Source of the DNA: Deltaproteobacteria bacterium
GTDB taxonomy: Bacteria > Desulfobacterota > Desulfomonilia > UBA1062
Length of the DNA: 5,490 bases
Assembly: GCA_020053185.1 (NCBI GenBank)
Contig: JAGVNP010000059.1
Span: 1 to 5,490 of the forward strand
Direction: 5' to 3'
Below, piece by piece: positions 1-5,366 of this stretch. How positions within the stretch are numbered: the stretch's first letter is position 1; each line of letters opens with the position of its first letter. A program made the translations under genes and the position numbers. The notes beneath the pieces are model-generated. The model ran no database searches. It saw only the letters and a program-made list of their open reading frames with translations, and was not told where the DNA came from.

Positions 1-1084
1 CGATGGTGCAACCTTTTACTTTTTCCATTGCCCATAAAAAATTACCCATATACTTTCCATGAATGGTAGGGATCGCCCATGAAAGCGGCTCTAAGATATT
101 CTGACCGCCGAGATCTATTAGGCTTCCTCCAACGAATGCTACATCTGATGCACCATATAGATCAAAAAGTTCGCCGAATGTGTCGATGATCAAAAGATCA
201 ACATCAAACATCCCTTTACTCTTCAACCCCCATTTCATGCCAAGAGATTCTGCCATATCAGTTGTTTTCGCAAAGCTCTCTTTGTGTCTCGGCGCAATAA
301 TAGAGAAAAGCCCTGGAATCTTCCCTGATGCATGTTTGACTGCATCCATCACGAATCTCTCCTCACCTTCGCGCACACTGCCTGCAATAAAAACCGGCCG
401 CTTATTTATTCCAAATTTTTCCTTGAGTTGATTTCTCTTTTCAAGATCAGGAAGACTGATTGAATCGAATTTAAGATTTCCTAAAACTTGCACATCATCT
501 GCACCAAGATTGGAAAAGCGGCCAGCATCTTCATCGGATATTGAAAGGATGTGAGTTCCTGCAAAAATCATCCTCATAAGAGAAGAAATCTTTTTATAAC
601 CTTTTAAAGCCTTATCACTCATGCGGGCATTCACGAATACTACATGCACGCCTTTGTTTTTCGCACTCATGACAAGCTGAGGCCATATCTCAGTCTCCAC
701 AATAATGAGTGCAGATGGATTCAAGCACTTAAGATAGCGATCCATCACCAAGCAAAGATCAAAAGGAAACGGGAAAAGAAAATCTATATCCTTGATTTTT
801 TGTGCAACATCTCTGCCTGCTTTTGTATTTACGCTCAGGCAGATGAGAACATCCGGCTTTTCCTTTTTTATTCTTGCAAGAAGATTTGATACTGCTTTCA
901 CCTCTCCCACAGAAGCAGTATGAATCCAAACTGTTTTCCTGTTTGCCGGAATCACGGGCAATCGCAAGCTCAGGCGCTCAGCGATAGTGCCTTTAAAATT
1001 TTGATGCCTTGAAAGATAGAGAGATACAGGCAATACTAAAAGATAAGAAAAAAACTCGTAGATAAATAAGATCAGTCGCGCCAT
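1..1084 (-). CDS. waaA: 3-deoxy-D-manno-octulosonic acid (Kdo) transferase, 3' end cut by window
   Basis: WaaA (KdtA) transfers Kdo from CMP-Kdo to lipid A precursor at the inner face of the cytoplasmic membrane. The frame is open for 361 codons from an ATG at 1084 and runs off the left edge. The family is usually about 420-430 residues, so roughly 60-70 C-terminal residues are missing. Residues 1-24 are hydrophobic, matching the usual N-terminal membrane anchor. HTASVGEVKA (55-64) carries the catalytic Glu61. VETEIWP is at 129-135, GNLKFD at 202-207, APRH at 264-267, and FVGGSL...GGQNILEP at 318-333. The usual GSTHxGEE segment reads GSVREGEE (235-242), with Arg in place of the common His. 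The start overlaps the 3' end of kdsB by 13 nt. AAGG lies only two bases before the ATG, so translation probably depends on coupling to kdsB. Identification is firm. Confidence 0.95.
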   Translation of the reverse strand, partial: MARLILFIYEFFSYLLVLPVSLYLSRHQNFKGTIAERLSLRLPVIPANRKTVWIHTASVGEVKAVSNLLARIKKEKPDVLICLSVNTKAGRDVAQKIKDIDFLFPFPFDLCLVMDRYLKCLNPSALIIVETEIWPQLVMSAKNKGVHVVFVNARMSDKALKGYKKISSLMRMIFAGTHILSISDEDAGRFSNLGADDVQVLGNLKFDSISLPDLEKRNQLKEKFGINKRPVFIAGSVREGEERFVMDAVKHASGKIPGLFSIIAPRHKESFAKTTDMAESLGMKWGLKSKGMFDVDLLIIDTFGELFDLYGASDVAFVGGSLIDLGGQNILEPLSWAIPTIHGKYMGNFLWAMEKVKGCTI

Positions 1085-1800
1085 GACCTTGTCTTTAAAA
1101 GAAAGTCCCGGTCCTCGGGTGTGTTGATCTCGGAAAACTTTCCCTTTGTGACCACCACATAGATAGGAATACCATTTTCCAATGCCCTCAATTGTTCGAG
1201 CGATTCGCTTTTTTCAAGTGCGGTTGGTTTCAATGATGAAATGCGCGCAAGCGTGTCTTTATGAAACCCGTAGATGCCGATATGCTTCAATGGTGCATAA
1301 TGTCCCGGCTCCCTGAAATATGGAATAGGAGACCTTGAAAAATATAATGCATAGCCCGCTTCATTGCATACCACTTTTGCGGCATTCGGATCATCCATGT
1401 CTTTTTCATCTGCGCGGACAGCAATTGTAGTCATCTCGCAGCCGCCTTTAAGCGCCTTTACCATGTTTTCAACAGCATCCTGCGCAAAGACAACCTGGTC
1501 TCCCTGTATATTGATAATGTATTCTGCTTTTATATGGCTTAAGCTTTTAGCTGCCTGAAATACCCTGTCTGTTCCTGATGCGCACTCGCTAGGCGTCATC
1601 ACTGCTTTGCCGCCAAATGCAGCCACAGCTTTAACGATCCTGTTATCATCTGTAGCAACAATCACATGATCAAGGCCTTTGCATAAAACAGCCTGTTCAT
1701 AGACCCTTCTAATCATGGGCTTGCCGCCCACATCAGCTAAGGGTTTACCCGGAAACCGGCTGGATTCGTACCGTGCTGGGATGACTGCGATTACCGACAT
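1072..1800 (-). CDS. kdsB: CMP-Kdo synthetase (3-deoxy-manno-octulosonate cytidylyltransferase)
   Basis: This enzyme activates Kdo with CTP to give CMP-Kdo, the donor used by WaaA, whose gene follows and overlaps it. At 242 residues it is close to the family's usual 245-255. IPARYESSRFPGKPL (7-21) is the nucleotide-binding N-terminal signature. VATDD is at 48-52, SGTDR at 75-79, IQGD at 98-101 with the Mg-binding Asp101, YALYFSRSPIPY at 150-161, HIGIYGF at 173-179 and LEQLRALENG at 201-210. Two active-site positions differ from the E. coli enzyme. The residue after the QGD motif is Gln102 rather than the usual Glu. The second metal-binding Asp (E. coli Asp235, in VDTPED) is Asn226 in INTPED. 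The ATG lies two bases past the stop of the macrodomain gene with no strong Shine-Dalgarno, which suggests translational coupling. Function is near certain; exact sugar preference (Kdo or an 8-amino relative) cannot be read from the sequence. Confidence 0.95.
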   Translation of the reverse strand: MSVIAVIPARYESSRFPGKPLADVGGKPMIRRVYEQAVLCKGLDHVIVATDDNRIVKAVAAFGGKAVMTPSECASGTDRVFQAAKSLSHIKAEYIINIQGDQVVFAQDAVENMVKALKGGCEMTTIAVRADEKDMDDPNAAKVVCNEAGYALYFSRSPIPYFREPGHYAPLKHIGIYGFHKDTLARISSLKPTALEKSESLEQLRALENGIPIYVVVTKGKFSEINTPEDRDFLLKTRSWRD

Positions 1801-1802
1801 AT

Positions 1803-2339
1803 TTAATCCAATCCAAGAAGTTTTAATGCATTCACATGTATATTATATGATGCATCATCATATAACACCATGCGAACGATTTTTATCTTTGTGTTTTTAA
1901 GAAGATAATCCCGTATGGCATCAAGCGCAACTAAAGCAGCATCCTTTACAGGATAACCAAAGATCCCGGTGGAAAGTGCGGGGAATGAGATTGAAAAAAT
2001 CCCGTGCTGGTCTGCAATGGAAAGAGAATTTATATAACAGCTTTTAAGAAGCACCGGGTCTTTTGCAGAGCCGCTGTAAACAGGCCCTACTGTGTGAATT
2101 ACATATTTATTTGGAAGATTGTAGCCTTTGCTTATCTTTGCCTGACCTGTTTCGCATCCGCCAAGTTTTGCGCATTCTTCCCAGAGCTTCGGGCCGGCAG
2201 CGCGATGAATGGCCCCTGCAACGCCGCCGCCAGGGGCCAATCTCGTATTTGCCGCATTTACCACTGCATCGGTATCCTGATCAGTGATATCTCCAACCAC
2301 AAGCTGGAGTTTTGCATTACCAATCTGTGTTTCTTTCAT
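1803..2339 (-). CDS. Macrodomain protein, MacroD/YmdB-like (ADP-ribose binding or hydrolysis)
   Basis: A stand-alone macrodomain of 178 residues, the usual size for bacterial single-domain members such as YmdB (177). Known members bind ADP-ribose, and many hydrolyse O-acetyl-ADP-ribose or remove mono-ADP-ribose from proteins in the cytoplasm. GDIT (16-19), VVNAAN (26-31), the glycine loop PGGGVAGAIHRAAG (36-49), VIHTVGPV (80-87) and the phosphate-binding loop PALSTGIFGYP (120-130) are all present. Asn31 matches YmdB Asn25. The YmdB catalytic Asp35 is Ala41 here, and Tyr126 is Phe127; Phe at the latter site also occurs in human MacroD1. The fold and ligand class are clear, but catalytic activity is uncertain. 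The ATG follows the lipoprotein stop by 18 nt with only a weak AGG nearby. The stop is two bases before kdsB, so the gene sits inside the Kdo operon. Confidence 0.92.
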   Translation of the reverse strand: MKETQIGNAKLQLVVGDITDQDTDAVVNAANTRLAPGGGVAGAIHRAAGPKLWEECAKLGGCETGQAKISKGYNLPNKYVIHTVGPVYSGSAKDPVLLKSCYINSLSIADQHGIFSISFPALSTGIFGYPVKDAALVALDAIRDYLLKNTKIKIVRMVLYDDASYNIHVNALKLLGLD

Positions 2340-2357
2340 TACCTAATATTTAGGCAT

Positions 2358-2834
2358 CTATTTTGATGCGTAATACTGGTTATGTCCCTGTACAAACTTG
2401 CAGATCGTGCTGTAGTTGCTGATATTATTGTTCAGATAAGAAAGCGTTGCTTTCACATCTTCACCAGGATTGGATTTCACCAGAATCATATCACCGTCAA
2501 GATGGATATCTTTGCCTAATTCTTTAGACAGAACTTTCTCAAGATATCCTTCTTTTGTGAGCATGGTCTTGTCTACATAAGTGACCTTTATATCTCTCGT
2601 TTTTCCAGCCGGGAGATATATAGCACCAGAAGAAAAATCTACTGCAAGCGCAATTGCGCCTGGTAAGATCCCGAAGAAAAACCCTGCACAGTCAAGCGCT
2701 AAGATAGCAACATCAATATTGCCGCCTGTCTGGCCTCTGCGCTCAGGGTAGAGAAAATACCCACATGAAGAAAACGTCACCAGGCATACCAAAAACACTA
2801 TACCCGCAACCATCTTCTTTAGATTCATTTTCAT
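2358..2834 (-). CDS. Small predicted lipoprotein with conserved YPERRGQ segment, function unknown
   Basis: 158 residues. Basic residues at 2-7 and a hydrophobic run at 8-21 lead to FSSC (21-24), a slightly atypical lipobox (Phe at -3) that would make Cys24 the lipidated residue. The mature protein would start CGYFLYPERRGQ. It is followed by a strongly hydrophobic stretch at about 42-65, broken by Pro58, then VDFSSGAIYLP (65-75) and a more polar C-terminal half of about 80 residues. The YPERRGQ...G.ID...LD pattern followed by a hydrophobic stretch looks like a conserved small-lipoprotein family I have seen in proteobacterial genomes, but I cannot name a function. It lies 24 nt after alanine dehydrogenase and 18 nt before the macrodomain gene. 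A strong ribosome binding site selects the first of two nearby ATGs. Lipoprotein status is likely but not certain. Confidence 0.82.
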   Translation of the reverse strand: MKMNLKKMVAGIVFLVCLVTFSSCGYFLYPERRGQTGGNIDVAILALDCAGFFFGILPGAIALAVDFSSGAIYLPAGKTRDIKVTYVDKTMLTKEGYLEKVLSKELGKDIHLDGDMILVKSNPGEDVKATLSYLNNNISNYSTICKFVQGHNQYYASK

Positions 2835-2839
2835 ATCCT

Positions 2840-2847
2840 ACCTCCTT
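2840..2847 (-). promoter_or_regulatory. Strong Shine-Dalgarno of the 158-residue lipoprotein
   Basis: Read on the minus strand this is AAGGAGGT, an unusually complete match to the 16S rRNA tail, five bases before the ATG at 2834. It favours that ATG over the in-frame ATG two codons later, which would be 11 bases away. It is the strongest site in the leftward cluster; the macrodomain, kdsB and waaA starts all have weak ones. The lipoprotein may therefore be made at a higher level than the genes after it. Confidence 0.8.
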
Positions 2848-2858
2848 AAAATTTATCT

Positions 2859-3968
2859 TTAAAGATCAGCGCTCGTTATTTTCTTGTAAGGGAGCCCCAA
2901 GCTCTTTGCCACTTCAGGATGAGTGATAGATCCTTTAAATGTATTGAGCCCTTTCCGCAAAGCCTCATCTTTTATTGCTTCTTTGAGTCCTTTGTTGGCA
3001 ATCATCAGTGCATATGGCAATGTAGCTCCGGCCAAAGCCCATGTAGAGGTGAGAGGTACTGCGCCTGGCATATTGGCCACGCAGTAATGGATAATGCCAT
3101 CAACTGTGAAGATAGGATCATCATGATAGGTAGCTTTGGTTGTCTCGCAACATCCGCCCTGGTCAACAGATACATCTACGATCACAGAGCCTTTTTTCAT
3201 CATCTTCAGGTGCTGTCTCTTCACCAGCTTTGGAGCAGATGCACCCGGGATCAAGACAGTGGCTACTACCAGATCAGCAATGGCCAAAGATTTTTCTATA
3301 TTCCCAGGGGTTGAAAACAGTGTTTCTACTCTGCCATCAAATGTATCATCATAGAATTGGAGTCTCTTTTTATTAATATCCAGAACCGTTACTTTAGCTC
3401 CAAGCCCTACTGCCATCTTTACTGCATTGAGTCCTGCTGTTCCTCCTCCGATGACAACAACATTGCCATGCGCCACACCAGGAACACCGCCTAAAAGCAG
3501 GCCTCTTCCGCCATATAGCTTTTCAAGATATTTTGCGCCTTCCTGCACTGCAAGCCTTCCGGCAACCTCGCTCATTGGCTCTAAGAGAGGCAGCTGTCCG
3601 TTCTCAAGCTGTATTGTCTCGAATGCTACACCTGTAACACCACTCTTGAGCAGGGCATCTGTAAGCACTCTGGCCGGTGCAAGGTGAAGATATGCATACA
3701 GAATCTGTCCTTTTTTCAGAAGAGAATACTCTTCGGCTATAGGTTCTTTGACCTTGTAAACCATTTCAGCGCTAAAGACTTTCTCATGGCTGTTCACGAT
3801 GGTAGCGCCAAGCTTTTTATACTCATCGTCTGAAATGCCAGCGCCAACACCTGCGCCTTTTTCCACAAGCACCTCATGTCCTGCCTGAACAAGAGCAATG
3901 AGACCGTCTGGAGTCAAAGCAACCCTGTTTTCGTTCTTCTTTATTTCCTTCGGTATCCCGATTTTCAT
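2859..3968 (-). CDS. ald: Alanine dehydrogenase
   Basis: Catalyses the reversible NAD-dependent oxidation of L-alanine to pyruvate and ammonia in the cytoplasm, linking alanine to central carbon and nitrogen metabolism. Length (369) matches the family at about 370. The N-terminal MKIGIPKEIKKNENRVALTP carries the substrate-binding Arg15. KVKEP (72-76) supplies Lys74 and YLHLA (93-97) supplies the catalytic His95. The Rossmann motif VVIGGGTAG is at 171-179, with Asp197 placed to bind the NAD ribose. DVSVDQGGC (265-273) supplies the catalytic Asp269, and HYCVANMPGAVPLTST spans 294-309. All key residues seen in Mycobacterium tuberculosis Ald (Arg15, Lys75, His96, Asp270) have counterparts. AAGGAG lies seven bases before the ATG. 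It is the first gene of the leftward cluster, so its promoter should lie in the repeat-bearing intergenic region. Confidence 0.97.
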   Translation of the reverse strand: MKIGIPKEIKKNENRVALTPDGLIALVQAGHEVLVEKGAGVGAGISDDEYKKLGATIVNSHEKVFSAEMVYKVKEPIAEEYSLLKKGQILYAYLHLAPARVLTDALLKSGVTGVAFETIQLENGQLPLLEPMSEVAGRLAVQEGAKYLEKLYGGRGLLLGGVPGVAHGNVVVIGGGTAGLNAVKMAVGLGAKVTVLDINKKRLQFYDDTFDGRVETLFSTPGNIEKSLAIADLVVATVLIPGASAPKLVKRQHLKMMKKGSVIVDVSVDQGGCCETTKATYHDDPIFTVDGIIHYCVANMPGAVPLTSTWALAGATLPYALMIANKGLKEAIKDEALRKGLNTFKGSITHPEVAKSLGLPYKKITSADL

Positions 3969-3975
3969 AAAAATT

Positions 3976-3981
3976 CTCCTT
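3976..3981 (-). promoter_or_regulatory. Shine-Dalgarno of alanine dehydrogenase
   Basis: AAGGAG on the minus strand, seven bases before the ATG at 3968. It supports that start, which also gives the MKIGIPKE N-terminus typical of the family. Confidence 0.75.
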
Positions 3982-4084
3982 CCTCTGGTAGTCTTATCCG
4001 AAAGCCTACTACTACATAATTTTTCTGATGTAAAGTCCCTGTACCCTGTTCATCAATGGGGTTTTGCAGGACAGCGAAATGGTA

Positions 4085-4167
4085 GGAGTTTCATTGGTCT
4101 TATTTGTTTTATTGGTTAAATTTTCATGCAGTTAAACTAATTAAACAAATAAAACCAATCAGACAAA
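4085..4167. repeat. Two facing arrays of degenerate 9-bp units forming a large inverted repeat
   Basis: Four 9-bp units read on the plus strand at 4132-4167: TTAAACTAA, TTAAACAAA, TAAAACCAA, TCAGACAAA. Four more read on the minus strand from 4120 back to 4085: TTTAACCAA, TAAAACAAA, TAAGACCAA, TGAAACTCC. The shared pattern is TNARACNAA, with variation concentrated at unit positions 2, 4 and 7. Each array is exactly 36 bp and an 11-bp centre (4121-4131) separates them. Aligned arm to arm, 27 of 36 positions agree, and 23 of 27 in the inner three unit pairs. One segment (4093-4109 against 4143-4159) is a 17-bp inverted repeat with a single mismatch. It lies between divergent genes, so it is not the terminator of either flanking cluster. 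Its origin and role are unknown. Confidence 0.85.
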
Positions 4168-4173
4168 ATACAC

Positions 4174-4208
4174 TCCACTATTCACTATTCACTTTTTACT
4201 ATTCACTT
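4174..4208 (+). repeat. Tandem array of five 7-bp units (TTCACTA-like)
   Basis: The units in order are TCCACTA, TTCACTA, TTCACTT, TTTACTA and TTCACTT, giving a consensus TTCACTW with one or two changes per copy. The array starts six bases after the 9-bp array and ends 95 bases before the hydrolase start codon. It therefore lies in or near the rightward cluster's promoter or leader. The period of seven differs from the neighbouring period of nine, so it is a separate repeat. It resembles in kind the short tandem heptanucleotide repeats of cyanobacterial intergenic regions, though the sequence is different. Confidence 0.85.
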
Positions 4209-4294
4209 ATCTTGCTTCCTCGCTCCTCTTGAAAGACAATGATCTCTGGATTCTTACCCGGAAATCTGCTACAGATATCAAAGAATGCAGCATT

Positions 4295-4299
4295 GGAGG
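4295..4299 (+). promoter_or_regulatory. Shine-Dalgarno that sets the start of the YcbL-like gene
   Basis: GGAGG lies four bases before the ATG at 4304. The upstream in-frame TTG at 4229 has no comparable site, so this site decides the start. Confidence 0.75.
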
Positions 4300-4303
4300 A
4301 TAC

Positions 4304-4927
4304 ATGCTTGTACAGGCAATTGAGGTAACAGAATTCATGACAAACTGTTTCATTGTCGGAGACGATGAGACAAAAGAGGCCCTGATCATAGATCCGGGCG
4401 GAGATGGCCCCAGGGTAATAAAAGAAATAGAAAAACTCGGAGTAAAAATCGTGGGGATTGTGAATACCCACGCTCATATCGATCATATCGGCGCAAACAG
4501 CCTTATGAAAGAAACTTTTGGCGTGGATATCATGATGCACAAAGAAGAAATTCCGGTGCTTGAAAGCGCCTCGAAAATCGGCAGGCTCTTTGGACTGAAG
4601 ATCGAACAGCCTCCGCAGCCTGACAGTCTCCTTAATGAAGGAGATGTTATAAAATTTGGAAAATCACACCTTAAAGTCCTCCACACTCCAGGTCATTCTC
4701 CTGGAGGAATTTCACTGGTAAGCGATGACGGCAAATACTGTTTTGCAGGTGATACGCTTTTTGCAGGCTCCATTGGCAGAACTGATCTGCCTGGCGGCGA
4801 TTACAACACGCTTATCTCATCCATAAAAACAAAAATCATTCCTCTTGGAAATCATGTAAAAGTGTTTCCAGGTCATGGCCCTTCAACAACTGTTGAGGCT
4901 GAGAGCAAGTATAATCCATTTTTGTAG
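4304..4927 (+). CDS. Metallo-beta-lactamase-fold hydrolase, YcbL type (glyoxalase II-like)
   Basis: Likely a cytoplasmic two-metal hydrolase related to hydroxyacylglutathione hydrolase, acting on a thioester or similar substrate. Length from this ATG is 207 residues, near E. coli YcbL (215) and well short of classic GloB (about 250); the C-terminal substrate-binding helical domain of GloB is absent. The metal site is complete: THAHIDH (55-61; His56, His58, Asp60, His61), His131 in HTPGHSPGG (127-135), Asp150 in AGDTLF (148-153) and His191 in PGHGPST (189-195). GSIGRTDLPGGDYNTLISSIK (155-175) and the KYNPFL ending match YcbL closely. A longer reading from a TTG at 4229 adds 25 residues without a ribosome site and is not preferred. 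The second lipoprotein gene follows after 16 nt, so the two are probably co-transcribed. Substrate is unknown; persulfide dioxygenase-like chemistry is a less likely alternative. Confidence 0.93.
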   Translation: MLVQAIEVTEFMTNCFIVGDDETKEALIIDPGGDGPRVIKEIEKLGVKIVGIVNTHAHIDHIGANSLMKETFGVDIMMHKEEIPVLESASKIGRLFGLKIEQPPQPDSLLNEGDVIKFGKSHLKVLHTPGHSPGGISLVSDDGKYCFAGDTLFAGSIGRTDLPGGDYNTLISSIKTKIIPLGNHVKVFPGHGPSTTVEAESKYNPFL

Positions 4928-4929
4928 AG

Positions 4930-4935
4930 AAGGAG
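4930..4935 (+). promoter_or_regulatory. Shine-Dalgarno that sets the start of the 140-residue lipoprotein
   Basis: AAGGAG lies eight bases before the ATG at 4944, just after the hydrolase stop. It places the start directly at a signal peptide and rules against an earlier start inside the hydrolase gene. Confidence 0.8.
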
Positions 4936-4943
4936 ACAATATT

Positions 4944-5366
4944 ATGAGAAAACTTACCACAATGGTTATTATGATGGCTTTGACACTCATCATGGTAGGC
5001 GGATGCACAAAAAATAAGGAAGCTGTTGCAAAGGATACATCAGCACAGCAAATCACAAAAAACCGCTATCTTGATTTTCAAGATGTGCTCGTCCCCGGAG
5101 AGCTTGAGAGAGTTGAGGGAGAGACTTTTATCTCAAATTCATATGGCAGGCTCATGTTAACCGGACGCGTATACGGAGACTCTGCAGCCAAATTCTTCAA
5201 AAGTGCAATGGCTAATGATGGCTGGACATTCCAGAACGAGTACACTTACAAAAATTCAACAAAGATATTCTTCTCCAAGATTGACAAGACCTCTTCGATA
5301 CTCATCACGGAAAATCCCTTTGGGGCAAGGATAGAGATATGGGTAACTCCTCAAAAAATACAGTGA
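4944..5366 (+). CDS. Small predicted lipoprotein, function unknown
   Basis: 140 residues. MRKLTTMVIMMALTLIMVGGC is a clear signal peptide with lipobox VGGC (18-21), so Cys21 should be lipidated and the protein anchored in the inner or outer membrane. A polar linker (22-38) follows. The globular part has YLDFQDVLVPGELERV at about 42-57, a GRLMLTGRVYGDSAAKFFKSAM stretch at 68-89 and NDGWTF at 90-95, then alternating beta-like segments rich in aromatic and polar residues to the end. The pattern of LDF.DV.VP, then G.V....FF...M...GW, then a strand ending in F.K, resembles a family of small deltaproteobacterial-type lipoproteins I recall but cannot name. No catalytic motif is visible. It follows the hydrolase by 16 nt and overlaps the coaBC start by 28 nt, so it is probably part of one transcript. 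Confidence 0.87.
   Translation: MRKLTTMVIMMALTLIMVGGCTKNKEAVAKDTSAQQITKNRYLDFQDVLVPGELERVEGETFISNSYGRLMLTGRVYGDSAAKFFKSAMANDGWTFQNEYTYKNSTKIFFSKIDKTSSILITENPFGARIEIWVTPQKIQ
5327..5331 (+). promoter_or_regulatory. Shine-Dalgarno supporting the coaBC start
   Basis: AAGGA lies inside the lipoprotein gene, seven bases before the ATG at 5339. The alternative GTG at 5363, which would share a GTGA overlap with the lipoprotein stop, has no such site. The ATG is therefore preferred, with moderate certainty. Confidence 0.5.

Larger units (their letters stand above)
3969..4303. other. Divergent intergenic region with repeat arrays
   Basis: About 335 bases lie between the divergent starts of ald and the YcbL-like gene. 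I see no credible gene here; the short open frames have no Shine-Dalgarno site and no family resemblance. Bases 3969-4084 are unique sequence that should hold the ald leader and probably its promoter, but no clear -35/-10 pair stands out. Bases 4085-4167 are two facing 9-bp repeat arrays and 4174-4208 is a 7-bp repeat array. Bases 4209-4303 should form the leader of the rightward cluster. An open frame continues back from the hydrolase gene to a TTG at 4229, but its extra 25 residues are not like the family. Confidence 0.75.

Noticed and set aside
180..889. Plus-strand open frames of 83 and 81 codons at the left end
   Set aside because: The minus strand here encodes a clear WaaA whose frame is open to the window edge; these frames are its shadows.
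2004..2366. Open frames of 120 and 74 codons on the plus strand opposite the macrodomain gene
   Set aside because: They lie antisense to a well-supported gene, show no family resemblance and have no ribosome site.
2855..2866. Perfect 12-bp palindrome ATCTTTAAAGAT across the ald stop codon
   Set aside because: Short, AT-rich, no loop and no T-run in a terminator position; likely chance.
2919..3687. Several plus-strand open frames opposite alanine dehydrogenase
   Set aside because: They are antisense to a fully conserved gene and have Cys/Ser-rich, unstructured translations typical of shadow frames.
3984..4060. Possible ald promoter on the minus strand around TTTACA (4034-4029)
   Set aside because: TTTACA is a fair -35 match, but no good -10 lies 16-18 bp downstream; the AT-rich TTATGT is only 9 bp away.
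4085..4167. Reading the inverted repeat as a transcription terminator
   Set aside because: Both flanking genes are transcribed away from it, so there is no upstream gene to terminate; the period-9 structure explains the symmetry better.
4085..4208. CRISPR array
   Set aside because: Units are 7 or 9 bp, directly adjacent and without spacers, and no cas genes are near.
4209..4260. Possible promoters for the rightward cluster: TTGCTT (4212) with GACAAT (4235) at 17 bp, or TTGAAA (4229) as a -35
   Set aside because: The first pair matches the consensus only 3/6 and 4/6, and the second lacks a believable -10 at proper distance. Too weak to list as features.
4229..4303. Longer N-terminus of the YcbL-like hydrolase from a TTG start
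   Set aside because: The added 25 residues do not look like the family, TTG lacks a ribosome site, and the ATG at 4304 has GGAGG at good spacing and gives a normal family length.
4875..4943. Longer N-terminus of the second lipoprotein, starting inside the hydrolase gene
   Set aside because: It would bury the signal peptide behind 23 extra residues; the ATG at 4944 has a good ribosome site and starts directly at a signal peptide.
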